In this document: piece by piece, positions 18,181 to 26,999 of the stretch
Position numbering within the stretch: position 1 is the stretch's first letter
How the letters are laid out: the number at the start of each line of letters is the position of its first letter
Origin: an uncultured Alphaproteobacteria bacterium
GTDB lineage: Bacteria; Pseudomonadota; Alphaproteobacteria; RF32; CAG-239
Direction: 5' to 3'
Length of the DNA: 64,000 bases
Assembly (NCBI GenBank): GCA_944393215.1
Contig: CALXZL010000004.1
Span: forward strand, 62,001-126,000
Position numbers and translations under genes: made by a program
The notes under the pieces: generated by a model
Database searches by the model: none
What the model saw: the letters and a program-made list of their open reading frames with translations, nothing else
What the model was told of the DNA's origin: nothing

Positions 18181-19188
18181 ATGTTGGAAAGCAAATTCAT
18201 ACAAGATGTTTTGGCAAAAGCCAAACAATATTACAAGACCATAGTTTTGCCGGAAGGTGAAGATTTACGTGTATTAAAAGCGGCACATATGATAAATGAG
18301 CAAAAAATATGCAAAATTATTTTACTCGGAAATGAACCGCAAATCAAAAAAGACTTTATCAATAACGGCTGGAATTTGGAAGGTATTGATATTATCACTC
18401 CCGAAACATCTCCCAAATTACCGGAATACACCAAGTTATTATATGAACTCCGCAAAAATAAAGGCATGACTGAAGAAGAAGCCAAGAAAACGGCACTGAT
18501 TCCGAACTACTTCGGAACATTAATGATAAAAGCCGGAGATGCCGACGGTATGGTATCGGGAGCAAATCACTCCACGGCGGATACGGTGCGTCCGGCATTG
18601 CAAATCATCAAATCGGCACACAAAGACAGAGGTGTTTCTTCCTTCTTGGTTATGGTATCAAATGACAAGCCGTATGTTTTTTCAGACTGCGGCGTTATCA
18701 TCAACCCAACCGCCAAAGAATTAGCCGATATTGCATTAGAAGCATCTTTATCTGCTATCAAATTCGGATTTGAACCCAAAGTTGCCATGATGACCTATTC
18801 TACATATGGTTCCGGCAAAGGAGATGCCGTAGATAAAGTTGTTGAAGCCACAAAATTGGCAAAAGAAGCTTTGAAAACCGATGAATTTAAGGACTTAAAC
18901 ATCCAACTGGACGGAGAGTTGCAAGCAGACGCCGCCTTAGATATGGTTGTAGCCAGAAAGAAAGCGCCGACCAGTGAAGTTGCAGGCTCTGCCAATGTTC
19001 TGATTTTCCCGAATTTGGAAGCCGGAAACATAGGCTATAAGTTATTACAACGTCTAGGCGGATGTGAGGCTTATGGTCCGGTTTTACAAGGCTTAAATGC
19101 CCCTGTTAATGATTTATCCCGCGGTGCCTTTGCCGAAGATATTGTCGGCGTAATCGGTATGACCGCATTGCAAGCAGTAAGAAAATAA
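18181..19188 (+). CDS. pta: Phosphate acetyltransferase
   Basis: Pta converts acetyl-CoA and phosphate to acetyl phosphate. The 335-residue protein is the short single-domain form. Visible are the opening LPEGEDLRVLKAA, the catalytic-domain block DADGMVSGANHSTADTVRPALQ, SSFLVMVSNDKPYVFSDCGV, MMTYSTYGSGKG and the end LSRGAFAEDIVGVIGMTALQ. It is followed 14 bp later by ackA, so the pair makes acetate and ATP by substrate-level phosphorylation, consistent with fermentative metabolism. AGAGGG precedes the ATG. Confidence 0.98.
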   Translation: MLESKFIQDVLAKAKQYYKTIVLPEGEDLRVLKAAHMINEQKICKIILLGNEPQIKKDFINNGWNLEGIDIITPETSPKLPEYTKLLYELRKNKGMTEEEAKKTALIPNYFGTLMIKAGDADGMVSGANHSTADTVRPALQIIKSAHKDRGVSSFLVMVSNDKPYVFSDCGVIINPTAKELADIALEASLSAIKFGFEPKVAMMTYSTYGSGKGDAVDKVVEATKLAKEALKTDEFKDLNIQLDGELQADAALDMVVARKKAPTSEVAGSANVLIFPNLEAGNIGYKLLQRLGGCEAYGPVLQGLNAPVNDLSRGAFAEDIVGVIGMTALQAVRK

Positions 19189-19202
19189 GGAAAGAAAAAA
19201 AT

Positions 19203-20384
19203 ATGAAAAAAATTCTCGTATTAAATGCCGGTTCATCAACCCTGAAATATCAACTTTTCAATGTTGACGGTGAAAATTATGATGTTGTTGCCAAAGGTAA
19301 CGCCGAACGTATCGGTCGCGATGCCTCTTTTGTCGGAATCAAATATGCCGACGGCAGCAAAAAAGAAGTAAAGGTAGATTTACCCAACCACGACGTTGCT
19401 TTTGAAGAAGTTATGAAATTATTGATGGACGGCGTCATTTCCGATTTGAACGAAATTTCCGCCATTGGTCACCGTATTGTTCAAGGCGGCTCCATCTTCA
19501 AAAAATCTACTCTTGTAAATGATGAAGTGATTGAACAAATTGCCGACTTGGGCACTTTGGCTCCGTTGCACAATCCGGCTGCTGTTTTGGTTATCAAAGC
19601 TGTTAAGAAACAGTTGCCTAACGTCAAACAAGTCACGGTTTTTGATACGGCATTTCACCAAACCATGCCTTATGAAGCTTATACTTATGCATTGCCCACC
19701 GAACAAATTGAAAAATACAAAATTCGTCGTTACGGCGCACATGGTACTTCGCACAAATTTGTTGCCGAAGAAGCCGCTAAGATTATCGGCAAAAACAGCC
19801 GCATCATCACTTGCCACATTGGCAGCGGCGCTTCCATTACCGCGGTTAAAAACGGTGAATGCGTTGATACCTCTATGGGAATGACACCCTTGGCAGGTAT
19901 TGTAATGGATACGCGTTGCGGTGATATTGATCCCTATATTCCGCTTTATATTATGAAGACTCAAGGCTTGAGTATCGACCAAGTTAACGATATGTTGAAC
20001 CGTCAATCCGGCAAAGCCGGCTTAACCGGTTACAGCGATTCGCGTGACTTTGAAGCCGCATACAATCGCGGTGAACCGGCAGTTATTGATGCGATGAAAT
20101 GCTACATATACAACATTGCCAAATTCATCGGAGCTTATACCATGGCGATGGGCGGTGTTGATGCAATTGTATTCACAGCAGGCGTTGGTGAAAATTCTGC
20201 TTTGGTCAGAAAATTGATTATTGAAAGAGTATCGGCTTTGGGTATTGAATTGGATGAAGAAAAGAACCAAATCCGCGGTGAGATTGTAGAAATCAGCAAG
20301 CCGACATCTAAAGTCAGAGCTTTTGTTATTCCGACCAATGAGGAATTGGCAATCGCCAAAGACACTGTTGAATTAACCAAATAA
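19203..20384 (+). CDS. ackA: Acetate kinase
   Basis: AckA transfers phosphate from acetyl phosphate to ADP. The 393-residue protein has normal length, with the ASKHA phosphate-1 motif LVLNAGSSTLKYQLF at the start, GHRIVQGG, the catalytic VFDTAFHQTMP, RYGAHGTSHKFV, ITCHIGSGASITAVKNG, DTSMGMTPLAG and GVDAIVFTAGVGENS. It is the second gene of pta-ackA and ends just before a strong terminator shared with the convergent small gene at 20442. Confidence 0.99.
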   Translation: MKKILVLNAGSSTLKYQLFNVDGENYDVVAKGNAERIGRDASFVGIKYADGSKKEVKVDLPNHDVAFEEVMKLLMDGVISDLNEISAIGHRIVQGGSIFKKSTLVNDEVIEQIADLGTLAPLHNPAAVLVIKAVKKQLPNVKQVTVFDTAFHQTMPYEAYTYALPTEQIEKYKIRRYGAHGTSHKFVAEEAAKIIGKNSRIITCHIGSGASITAVKNGECVDTSMGMTPLAGIVMDTRCGDIDPYIPLYIMKTQGLSIDQVNDMLNRQSGKAGLTGYSDSRDFEAAYNRGEPAVIDAMKCYIYNIAKFIGAYTMAMGGVDAIVFTAGVGENSALVRKLIIERVSALGIELDEEKNQIRGEIVEISKPTSKVRAFVIPTNEELAIAKDTVELTK

Positions 20385-20402
20385 ACTTTAGAAAAAGCAA
20401 CA

Positions 20403-20437
20403 AAAAAAGCGGGGATGATTTTCATCCTCGCTTTTTT
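20403..20437. terminator. Bidirectional terminator after ackA
   Basis: A 16-bp stem (A6 then GCGGGGATGA pairing with TCATCCTCGC then T6; one G-T wobble) encloses a 3-base loop. It lies between the convergent ackA and 20442 genes. Confidence 0.9.
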
Positions 20438-20441
20438 ATTT

Positions 20442-20786
20442 CTAACGAAACTTTGCAAGAAGGCGATCAATTTCTCTACGTTCTGCATATATAAGCTCTT
20501 GCCTTCGATTTTCTTTTTCCTCAATTCCAGCCCACATTTCTACCAGTTCTTTAATTTTCAGAAGACCTTTATAAGGCGGCAACATTTTTCTAACATTTCC
20601 GTCAAACACCATTTTAACCTTCGGCGAAACAAGAGCGTAAAGCCCTCTAATCTCATCAAAACTCTGAGGACAATAGTTTTTGGAAGTCAACCATTTCTTC
20701 AAAGCATAAGTCAAATATGCTTTCTGTACTTCTTGATTGGGATATTCCAAACCAATAAGTAAATCCGAATTAGAAATTCTTTTCAT
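20442..20786 (-). CDS. Hypothetical protein, 114 residues
   Basis: This is a small, soluble, mainly helical protein of mixed charge with no signal peptide or membrane helix. The C-terminal ~35 residues (MWAGIEEKENRRQELIYAERREIDRLLAKF) form a strongly charged helix, possibly a coiled coil. It has one ATG start at 20786 and ends next to the ackA terminator. Tracts of coding-like composition support a real gene, but I recognise no family. It stands alone between ackA (convergent) and the tetR-type operator region (divergent). Confidence 0.6.
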   Translation of the reverse strand: MKRISNSDLLIGLEYPNQEVQKAYLTYALKKWLTSKNYCPQSFDEIRGLYALVSPKVKMVFDGNVRKMLPPYKGLLKIKELVEMWAGIEEKENRRQELIYAERREIDRLLAKFR

Positions 20787-20888
20787 AATTATAAAATTTT
20801 TAATAACATTAATACTTTTTTAACGTTCTAAAGCATACAAAAAAATAAATAAAAGCAATCGATAATTTGGAAAAAATCAAAAAAGCAC

Positions 20889-20941
20889 TTGATTTTTTTA
20901 ACAAAACAAATATACATACATCCGCTAATGTATATTTGTTT
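20889..20941 (+). promoter_or_regulatory. Promoter and AcrR-like operator of the efflux operon
   Basis: A perfect inverted repeat has 14-bp arms, AAACAAATATACAT (20904-20917) and ATGTATATTTGTTT (20928-20941), 10 bp apart. The inner part reads TACATACAT..AATGTAT, closely matching the E. coli AcrR operator (known from the literature). A likely promoter, TTGATT (20889-20894) with a 16-bp spacer and TATACA (20911-20916), has its -10 inside the left arm, so a bound TetR-type dimer would block it. It lies 12 bp before the regulator gene. Confidence 0.85.
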
Positions 20942-20952
20942 AGGTAAGAAAA

Positions 20953-21573
20953 ATGGCAAGAAGAACAAAAGAAGAAGCAGAACAAACCCGCCAGGCAATT
21001 TTGTTGTCGGCATTAGATTTATTTTGTGAAAAAGGCTATTCAAAAACCACCTTTGATGAGATAGCCAAACACATCAATCTGACCAAAGGTGCTGTTTACT
21101 GGCATTTTCGTAACAAGCCGGATTTATTGATTGCTTTGATAAGAGAAGTCATAATCCGCATAGAAAATCACATTCGTAAAGAAGTTCCGAATACGGACAC
21201 AATAGAAGATTTAAAGAAATATTTTTTATGTACAGCCAATTTGATAAAAAACAACAATCAACTGCGAAAATTTATGTTTTTTGTTCTCTATCAAATGGAG
21301 TGGTCAGAAAGTATTCATAAAAAGATTCAACAAAGTTTAGATGACATCTTAGATCTACCATTTAAACAAATAAAAGAAATATTGACAAGCATGCAAAAAA
21401 GTGGAGAAATAGCCGCGAATATAGATGTAAATCTAATTTCAGAAATGTTCATTTGTTTTTGGAAGGGAGCAAGCGGTCAAGAGATATCCGGAGCGGCAAA
21501 TGAAGATTTTATTAGCTTTGTTAGTATAGGATTTGACACTCTTATCAGCAAGGCTATTCAAGGAGGAAAGTAA
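20953..21573 (+). CDS. TetR/AcrR-family transcriptional regulator
   Basis: This is a 206-residue repressor of the AcrR/TtgR type. The N-terminal helix-turn-helix is clear: ILLSALDLFCEKGYSKTTFDEIAKHINLTKGAVYWHFRNKPDLL (about residues 16-59). The remaining ~140 residues are the helical ligand-binding domain. It starts 12 bp after a perfect palindrome resembling the AcrR operator and is the first gene of a regulator-adaptor-pump operon, so autorepression relieved by toxic ligands is the natural inference. Unlike E. coli acrR it is not divergent from the pump genes but leads them. Confidence 0.95.
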   Translation: MARRTKEEAEQTRQAILLSALDLFCEKGYSKTTFDEIAKHINLTKGAVYWHFRNKPDLLIALIREVIIRIENHIRKEVPNTDTIEDLKKYFLCTANLIKNNNQLRKFMFFVLYQMEWSESIHKKIQQSLDDILDLPFKQIKEILTSMQKSGEIAANIDVNLISEMFICFWKGASGQEISGAANEDFISFVSIGFDTLISKAIQGGK

Positions 21574-21577
21574 TAAA

Positions 21578-22738
21578 ATGCAAGTAACAAAAATTAATAA
21601 AAGTACAATCATAAGAAAAGTTATAATAATGGTTCTCTGCATAGCTGTCGGCTGGTATTTAAAAGCCCGCCTAACCCCGCAAATGGGAGGCATGGCAGGT
21701 ATGGGTAGCGGAACACCTTATGTTTTAACCCAACAGGTAAAAACAGCGGATGTATCCCCGAAAAAGAGCTATATTGCCAAAGTTGAAGCCATAAAAAGCG
21801 TAGACTTAAAGCCACAAATTACCGGATATGTCGAAAAAGTTTTATTTAAAGAAGGTAGTTTGGTCAACGAAGGCGATATATTATTCATTATCGAACAAAA
21901 GCGTTATCTTGCAAATGTAGAATTACGCCAGGCAGAACTGGATAGTGCCAAAGCAAATTTAGTTAAAATGGAAAGAGATTACAAACGTCAAAAATCTTTA
22001 AGCAAACAAAACTATGCCTCCAAAGCAACCTTGGATACATCCGAAAGTAACTATCTACAAGCTAAAGCAGCGGTTGCCCAAGCGGAAGCTAATTTAGAAT
22101 TGGCAAAAATTGATTTGGACTATACCGAAATCAAAGCTCCGTTCACCGGCTATATCGGCAAAGCTAATATTACCGAAGGTAACTATGTCACCTCCTCCAG
22201 TGACAATCTGGCACGTATAGTACAAGTAAGCCCGATCAGAGTATCATTTAGTGTTACGGATAAAGATGTTTTGGAAAACAAACTTGCTCAAGTAGACAAC
22301 AACTCATTGCGGACGGAACTGGTTCTTCCCAACGGGAACATCATCAGCGAACCTTTAATTTCTACCTTCAGCAGCAACGAGATTGATTCTTCTTCAGCAA
22401 CCATCACCATTTATATGGAATATCAAAATAACGGCAATCTTTTGATTCCCGGCAACTATGTAGATATCCGCGTCAGTGAGAGTGAACCGAAAGTAGCCGT
22501 TTTAGTTCCGCAGGCAGCCCTGGCACAAGATGAAAACGGCAACTATGTTGTTGTAGTAAATGAAGATAACATTGCCGAACAACGTCGTGTTGTTTTAGGA
22601 GATCCGGTAGAAGATTATCAAATTGTAATGGAAGGCTTAAAACCGGAAGAAAAAGTCATAATTCAAGGCTTGCAAAAAGTTAAAAACGGTCAAGAGGTCA
22701 AAGCCCAACTGGTAACCGAAATTCAGGAGGCAAAATAA
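21578..22738 (+). CDS. RND efflux periplasmic adaptor subunit (AcrA/MexA-like)
   Basis: This membrane fusion protein of a tripartite efflux pump has 386 residues from the ATG at 21578, chosen for the AGGAGG (21561-21566) upstream; the start lies 4 bp after the regulator stop. An N-terminal signal anchor (VIIMVLCIAVGWYL) without a lipobox is followed by the split lipoyl domain (DLKPQITGYVEKVLFKEGSLVNEGDILFIIE), a long helical hairpin (~90-155), the second lipoyl half (DLDYTEIKAPFTGYIGKA) and beta-barrel domains. It bridges the pump at 22742 to an outer-membrane channel; no tolC gene is in the operon. Confidence 0.95.
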   Translation: MQVTKINKSTIIRKVIIMVLCIAVGWYLKARLTPQMGGMAGMGSGTPYVLTQQVKTADVSPKKSYIAKVEAIKSVDLKPQITGYVEKVLFKEGSLVNEGDILFIIEQKRYLANVELRQAELDSAKANLVKMERDYKRQKSLSKQNYASKATLDTSESNYLQAKAAVAQAEANLELAKIDLDYTEIKAPFTGYIGKANITEGNYVTSSSDNLARIVQVSPIRVSFSVTDKDVLENKLAQVDNNSLRTELVLPNGNIISEPLISTFSSNEIDSSSATITIYMEYQNNGNLLIPGNYVDIRVSESEPKVAVLVPQAALAQDENGNYVVVVNEDNIAEQRRVVLGDPVEDYQIVMEGLKPEEKVIIQGLQKVKNGQEVKAQLVTEIQEAK

Positions 22739-22741
22739 GCA

Positions 22742-25700
22742 ATGTTTTCAAGGATATTTATTGAAAGACCGCGTTTTGCGATGGTAATTTCCATCGTTTT
22801 AACATTAGCAGGAGCGATAGCGGTATTTTCATTGCCGATATCTCTATATCCTGAAATAACGCCGCCTGAAGTTGTGGTTTCGGCATCATACCCCGGAGCC
22901 AGTGCCGAAGTAATTGCCAAAACGGTAGGTATTCCTCTTGAAGAGGAAGTAAACGGGGTTGAAGACATGTTGTATATGAGTTCTTCATCAGAAGACTCCC
23001 GTTACTCTTTAACCGTAACCTTCAAAGTTGGTGTAGATCCGGATATGGCACAAGTTAAGGTCCAAAACCGTATTCAACAGGCGACCTCAAAACTTCCGTC
23101 AGACGTTACACGCCAAGGTTTAACAATCAAAAGGCGCTCATCTGATATGCTGGGTTTTATAACTGTTTTATCACCTAACAGAACTTTTGATACCCAACAA
23201 TTAAGTGACTATGTTGAAAACAATATTAAAAACAGCTTAAGTCGTGTAAACGGTGTTGGCGAAGTTAATATTTACGCATCTCCGTCATCCATGCGCGTAT
23301 GGCTTGATGCCGATAAGATTGCCTCATTAAATCTACCGTTGGATACAATTACAGCGGCAATTGAAAGTCAAAACTATCAACCATCTTTAGGTAAAGTCGG
23401 AGCCATGCCCGGAGACGGCAATCAACAGATGGTATACTCTCTTCAAACCCAAGGACGATTAAATGAAGTCAACGACTTTGAAAATATTGTTGTGCGGACG
23501 GCAGAACAAGGTGGGTTGGTCTACTTAAAAGACATCGCCCGAGTAGAAATCGGACAAGAAAGATATAGCATCACATCACAATTTAACAATGCCCCATCGG
23601 TCACCATTGCCATGAACTTACTTTCTGGAGCTAATGCTTTGGACACGATGGAAGGAGTGAAAAAAGAATTATCAAGATTATCGACCTTTTTCCCTGAAGA
23701 CCTCACATACTTAATTGGTTATGATGCTACCAATTATATCAGCGCCTCCATTGAAGAAGTAGTATTCACATTGGTATTAACTTTTGCTCTGGTAATTGGT
23801 GTGTGCTACCTCTTTTTACAAGACTGGCGAGCAACTTTGGTTCCGTCATTAACCATTCCGGTATCCTTATTTGCCACCTTTGCCGTAATGTTGGCATTAG
23901 GTTACAGCATCAATATGTTAACATTGTTTGGTTTGGTATTGGCAATCGGTTTAGTGGTAGATGATGCGATTGTTGTGGTAGAGCGCGTTTTATATTTGAT
24001 GGAAGACGAAGGTTTAACTCCGAAGGAAGCCACCATAAAAGCCATGGAACAAGTGTCCGGTGCGGTTATCGCCACCACTCTTGTGCTACTGGCCATCTTT
24101 GTTCCGGTAGGTTTTATGGGTGGTATTACGGGAAGAATTTATCAACAATTCGCCGTAGCCATTTCCACGTCAGTATTCTTCTCCGCGGTCAATGCCTTAA
24201 CCTTATCTCCGGCTCTTTGCGCCACACTGTTAAGACCATTAAAACCCTATACCAGAGGTCCGTTATATATATTCAACAAATATTTGAACTTTGCACGTGA
24301 CCGCTATACGGGAATTGTTGCCTTAATCGGACGCAAAGTTGGTGTAATTGCCATTTTGTTAGGATTGTTAATTTTAGGAAATTATGCCTTCTTAAAAATC
24401 AGTCAAACATCATTTATTCCCAACGAAGACCAAGGTGTTATCATGATGAACATCCAACTACCGGAAGGTGCATCAAGAGAACGCACCCAAAAGTTCATTG
24501 ACAAGATTTACCCGATTTTGAAAAATGAACCCGGTGTCAGTGATGTCATGAACGTTGTCGGAACATCCATGATTGGTGGTAGCGGTGAAAACGTCGGTAT
24601 GGGTATTATCATCTTAAAACCATGGAATGAACGTACTGATCCCGAGTTATATTCAACTAATATTCTGAATAAAATTCGCGCCAAATTAATCAATATGCCG
24701 GAAGCTGACATTCAACTTTTTGAAGTCCCCGCCATCCCTGGACTTGGTAACAGCGGCGGTATGGACTACCGTCTGCAATCCATGGATACGGACAACCCGC
24801 AAAAGATTGATGCGGCATTACAAGGAATGTTGGCAAAATTAAATCAGATGCCCGAAATTCAATATGCTTATTCGACGTACACGGCAAAAACTCCGAATAT
24901 CTATGTTGATATTGACCGAGATAAAGCCGAAGCCATGAAGGTTCCGGTCGGAAATATTTTCTCAACCTTGCAGAACTATTTAGGTTCGAGCTACATCAAC
25001 GACGTAAACTTTGGTACACAAGTAAACCAAGTTATCATCCAAGCCGACTGGGCAAACCGTAAAGACATTGAAAGTATCAAAGATCTTTATGTTCAAAGCA
25101 CAACCGGACAAATGGTTCCTTTGGGATCATTGGTAAAATTGACCAAGATTTTATCACCGCGCGTTGTAACCCGTTACAACCAATATCCGAGTGCAACGAT
25201 CACTGCCGTACAAAAAGACTCGGTCAGTACCGGACAAGCCATGACCGCAGTAGAAAATATGTCCAAAACTTTGCCGACAGGTTTCAGCTATGACTGGTCC
25301 GGCATGAGCTATCAAGAAAAGTCCAACCAAGGGCAAATCGGCTATTTGTTAGCATTAGCAATCACCTTTGGTTACTTATTCTTGGTTGCTCAATATGAAA
25401 GTTGGTCAACTCCGCTCCCGGTATTAACATCGGTAACCGTTGCCATGCTTGGAGCTTTGGCAGGACTGTTCATATGCAATCTGCCTTTAAGTATTTACGC
25501 CCAATTAGGTTTGATATTGTTAGTCGGTTTGGCAAGTAAGAATGCCATTTTGATTGTTGAGTTCTCTAAAGAAGAAAGAGAAAAAGGCTCGGGAATTGTC
25601 AAAGCCGCCATGATTGGAACCAAAGAAAGATTCCGCGCCGTATTAATGACCGCCTCCACCTTCATCTTAGGTGTATGGCCGATGATTGTGGCAACCGGAG

Positions 25701-25882
25701 CAGGCGCTGCCAGCCGTGTTGCCATCGGTGTCCCGGTCTTTTACGGAATGTTGGTTGGAACGGCAGCAGGTTTGATTGTTATTCCGTTGCTTTATATTCT
25801 TTTCCAAACCATGCGAGAAAAGACTTACGAACTGACTCGCGGAAAAGCGGAATACGAACAATTTTCGGCAAAGAAAAAATAA
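22742..25882 (+). CDS. RND multidrug efflux permease (AcrB/HAE1 family)
   Basis: This is a 1046-residue proton-driven inner-membrane pump. It starts with the family N-terminus [18 protein letters not shown], followed by a large periplasmic porter domain, and has TM4 with the proton-relay pair in [12 protein letters not shown], the [19 protein letters not shown] motif, a second periplasmic loop, and the C-terminal TM block [17 protein letters not shown]. Full length and intact catalytic residues argue that it works. It follows the adaptor by 3 bp and ends at its own terminator. Its substrates cannot be read from the sequence. Confidence 0.97.
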   Translation: MFSRIFIERPRFAMVISIVLTLAGAIAVFSLPISLYPEITPPEVVVSASYPGASAEVIAKTVGIPLEEEVNGVEDMLYMSSSSEDSRYSLTVTFKVGVDPDMAQVKVQNRIQQATSKLPSDVTRQGLTIKRRSSDMLGFITVLSPNRTFDTQQLSDYVENNIKNSLSRVNGVGEVNIYASPSSMRVWLDADKIASLNLPLDTITAAIESQNYQPSLGKVGAMPGDGNQQMVYSLQTQGRLNEVNDFENIVVRTAEQGGLVYLKDIARVEIGQERYSITSQFNNAPSVTIAMNLLSGANALDTMEGVKKELSRLSTFFPEDLTYLIGYDATNYISASIEEVVFTLVLTFALVIGVCYLFLQDWRATLVPSLTIPVSLFATFAVMLALGYSINMLTLFGLVLAIGLVVDDAIVVVERVLYLMEDEGLTPKEATIKAMEQVSGAVIATTLVLLAIFVPVGFMGGITGRIYQQFAVAISTSVFFSAVNALTLSPALCATLLRPLKPYTRGPLYIFNKYLNFARDRYTGIVALIGRKVGVIAILLGLLILGNYAFLKISQTSFIPNEDQGVIMMNIQLPEGASRERTQKFIDKIYPILKNEPGVSDVMNVVGTSMIGGSGENVGMGIIILKPWNERTDPELYSTNILNKIRAKLINMPEADIQLFEVPAIPGLGNSGGMDYRLQSMDTDNPQKIDAALQGMLAKLNQMPEIQYAYSTYTAKTPNIYVDIDRDKAEAMKVPVGNIFSTLQNYLGSSYINDVNFGTQVNQVIIQADWANRKDIESIKDLYVQSTTGQMVPLGSLVKLTKILSPRVVTRYNQYPSATITAVQKDSVSTGQAMTAVENMSKTLPTGFSYDWSGMSYQEKSNQGQIGYLLALAITFGYLFLVAQYESWSTPLPVLTSVTVAMLGALAGLFICNLPLSIYAQLGLILLVGLASKNAILIVEFSKEEREKGSGIVKAAMIGTKERFRAVLMTASTFILGVWPMIVATGAGAASRVAIGVPVFYGMLVGTAAGLIVIPLLYILFQTMREKTYELTRGKAEYEQFSAKKK

Positions 25883-25901
25883 ACCGAAAACAACTAAAAA
25901 G

Positions 25902-25931
25902 AAAGCCTTCCTGTTTTGGGAGGCTTTTTAG
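25902..25931 (+). terminator. Terminator of the efflux operon
   Basis: The 10-bp stem AAAGCCTTCC / GGGAGGCTTT (one T-G wobble) has a TGTTTT loop and is followed by TTTA; it lies 19 bp after the pump gene. The second long direct repeat begins immediately after it. Confidence 0.85.
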
Positions 25932-25982
25932 TTTTAAATACAACCGATTATATCATTTTTTTCATGCCCATATTTAATTTTC

Positions 25983-26011
25983 GGTTGCAAAAAAAAAAAA
26001 CGGTTTATTAT
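25983..26011 (+). promoter_or_regulatory. Putative promoter of cassette 2 with A12 spacer
   Basis: GGTTGC (25983-25988) and TATTAT (26006-26011) are separated by 17 bp that begin with 12 A. Copy 1 has 13 A and the same 17-bp spacing because of one fewer T. It is a candidate only, as the -35 is weak. Confidence 0.35.
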
Positions 26012-26054
26012 AGATAGTATAGGCTTTAGTTCTTATTATTTTTGGAGACGTGTT

Positions 26055-26978
26055 ATGAAAAAATCGGCATTTTTTATCGGAACGATAATTTCTTTTGGGA
26101 TTTTATCTCTTTTATTGAGTGACGCTCTTGCTTCGGACACGTCTTCAAATCACATCACATTATACACACACGCCTTAGAGCTAAAGCCTATACCCTCTTC
26201 TTATCAGTTGGCAAAATCCACCTTCCTGCCCGACCGGTTTGATGATTTGGGCTTATCTAATTATAACACTTTGGACAACAATTATAATTCCGTTAATTGC
26301 GATATGTATCCGCTCACTTCTTGTCCTGCCGGAAGCAGATGTGAACCTTGTCCTTTTAATGTCAAAAAATTTCGTGTGCTTTCTTGTAATGATCCCTATA
26401 TTTTATCCGGCGGAACTTGTGTTTGCCCGACTAAAGTTACTTTAAGTTATGCTAATGACCGTTGTACCAAATATTGCGGCTCAACCTGTATTGCTAAGTC
26501 TTGTTCACCCTCTTCTAATCAAAGCGGATGCACCAACGGCACCCAAAGTTGTGATAACGGTTGCGGCGCCAATACCAGACAATGTTGTGTGGCTTGTGCG
26601 CATAAAGTAACCTCTAAACCGTCTTATGCGTCTTATACCTATTCTTCTTGTTACGACGGTTCAACCAAACAGATTCAAACCGGTTGGAAGTGTAATTCCG
26701 GATATCACCAGAAAGACAGTACTTGTGAAAAAGACTGCATTACCAACAACTGCTCGGGATATTCATTATCATCTTGTCCTGCCAATGCCAACTGCACTCC
26801 TTGCACCATTACCGCTACCAACTGTACCACCTCCGGCACTAAATATAAATTTAATTCTTGTCAAAAGGGCTATTATCAAAGCGGAAATAGCTGTGTTCAA
26901 GGCTGTCCCAACAATAAAATTGATTTAGATACTTTCTGGTGTAACGGAGCTTTACGTTGCTTTTTAGCTCAAAATTAA
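26055..26978 (+). CDS. Cysteine-rich secreted repeat protein, copy 2 (cassette protein A)
   Basis: This 307-residue paralogue of the 5364 gene has the same ATG, ribosome-binding TTTGGAG and signal peptide. Residues 1-93 and ~166-302 are essentially identical to copy 1. The central block differs (for example AGSRCEPCPFNVKKF against AGTHCETCPFDAKKF, and SYANDRCTKYC against TYTNDRCTKYC) and the tail ends FLAQN instead of FLPSY, while every cysteine is kept. That pattern suggests a disulfide-bonded scaffold with limited surface variation. It is followed 21 bp later by the interrupted protein B2 gene. Function unknown. Confidence 0.88.
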   Translation: MKKSAFFIGTIISFGILSLLLSDALASDTSSNHITLYTHALELKPIPSSYQLAKSTFLPDRFDDLGLSNYNTLDNNYNSVNCDMYPLTSCPAGSRCEPCPFNVKKFRVLSCNDPYILSGGTCVCPTKVTLSYANDRCTKYCGSTCIAKSCSPSSNQSGCTNGTQSCDNGCGANTRQCCVACAHKVTSKPSYASYTYSSCYDGSTKQIQTGWKCNSGYHQKDSTCEKDCITNNCSGYSLSSCPANANCTPCTITATNCTTSGTKYKFNSCQKGYYQSGNSCVQGCPNNKIDLDTFWCNGALRCFLAQN

Positions 26979-26999
26979 CTTTACCGAAGGAGAAGAAAT

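Larger units (their letters stand above)
25932..26978. repeat. Long direct repeat, copy 2
   Basis: This is the second copy of the leader plus cysteine-rich gene found at 5241-6287, in the same orientation and offset by 20,691 bp. Flanking sequences are unrelated: here it abuts the efflux-operon terminator, in copy 1 it follows hpnE. Identity is complete over the first ~320 bp from the leader and over ~340 bp of the 3' half, with a diverged block between. Confidence 0.95.

Noticed and set aside
19419-20006. A 195-codon minus-strand frame inside ackA
   Set aside because: It lies entirely within a full-length, canonical acetate kinase gene and has no homology-like features.
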